This document shows positions 7,508-7,630 of a stretch of DNA of 7,630 bases, one piece after another (within the stretch, counting starts at the first letter, position 1; the number at the start of each line of letters is the position of its first letter). The translations under genes and the position numbers were made by a program. The DNA is from an uncultured Lachnospiraceae bacterium (GTDB lineage: Bacteria; Bacillota_A; Clostridia; TANB77; CAG-508): the NCBI GenBank assembly GCA_947165105.1, contig CAMUZC010000075.1:1-7630 (forward strand). Reading direction: 5' to 3'. Under the pieces are notes generated by a model, which was given only the letters and a program-made list of their open reading frames with translations, had not been told where the DNA came from and searched no databases.

Positions 7508-7630
7508 TTTTTATATATAATTTTTTATTTTTTTTGATATTTATTCATTATGGTTAAAATTAATTATTTATCAATTCAATATATAATATTTAATTTATTA
7601 AAATAATTTAATTTAATTAATTTTAATATA
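7508..7630 (-). promoter_or_regulatory. AT-rich 5' flank with presumed promoter and leader
   Basis: These 123 bases upstream of the start codon contain only about six G or C residues and no coding sequence beyond one tiny upstream ORF. On the transcribed strand the ATG is preceded by TATATATAAAAA, an A-rich leader typical of protists with AT-rich genomes. TATA-like strings are everywhere, so no single TATA box or start site can be assigned. The window ends here without a telomere or a neighbouring gene. Confidence 0.5.
7525..7548 (-). other. possible upstream ORF of seven codons (MNKYQKK)
   Basis: An ATG at 7548-7546 opens a seven-codon frame (M-N-K-Y-Q-K-K) closed by TAA at 7527-7525. It lies 17 bases upstream of the main start and in a different frame. 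If the transcript starts upstream of it, ribosomes would meet this ATG first, which could damp translation of the giant protein. In DNA this AT-rich an ATG followed by a stop can arise by chance, and the transcription start is not visible. Confidence 0.25.

Overview
This window looks like one end of a eukaryotic linear chromosome, most likely a macronuclear chromosome of a ciliate. It opens with a short array of a 7-base telomere-like repeat (C-strand CCCCAAT, G-strand ATTGGGG). The array is in the correct orientation for a left chromosome end, with the C-rich strand running 5'->3' inward. It resembles ciliate telomeres (Tetrahymena-type CCCCAA) but has an extra T per unit. The flanks are extremely AT-rich: about 10% GC by eye between telomere and gene, and about 5% GC upstream of the gene. 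The gene is uninterrupted and very long. Glutamine is encoded by CAA where I checked, tryptophan by TGG, and no TAA, TAG or TGA occurs in frame over 2418 codons. The standard code therefore fits, which argues against Tetrahymena, Paramecium and Oxytricha (TAA/TAG = Gln). It would fit ciliates with a standard-like code, such as litostomes, a group that includes the rumen trichostomes. That placement is inference.

Layout: 1-46 telomeric repeat; 47-250 AT-rich subtelomere and 3' flank with a 14-bp tandem repeat at 129-184; 251-7507 (minus strand) a single giant protein gene transcribed toward the telomere; 7508-7630 a very AT-rich 5' flank with a 7-codon upstream ORF. No telomere is seen at the right edge, so the window or assembly stops inside a chromosome or just short of its other end.

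The one gene encodes a predicted type I single-pass surface protein of about 280 kDa. It has an N-terminal signal peptide and an ectodomain of about 2350 residues with roughly 18 N-glycosylation sequons. A C-terminal transmembrane helix and a 26-residue cytosolic tail follow. The N-terminal part (about residues 100-470) has the pattern of a class I glutamine-amidotransferase-like fold without an evident catalytic cysteine. Beta-rich stretches later in the ectodomain resemble DUF11/CARDB-type Ig-like modules. I do not recognise the protein as a named gene, and its function is unknown. No RNA genes, mobile elements, CRISPR arrays or bacterial-type regulatory sites are visible.
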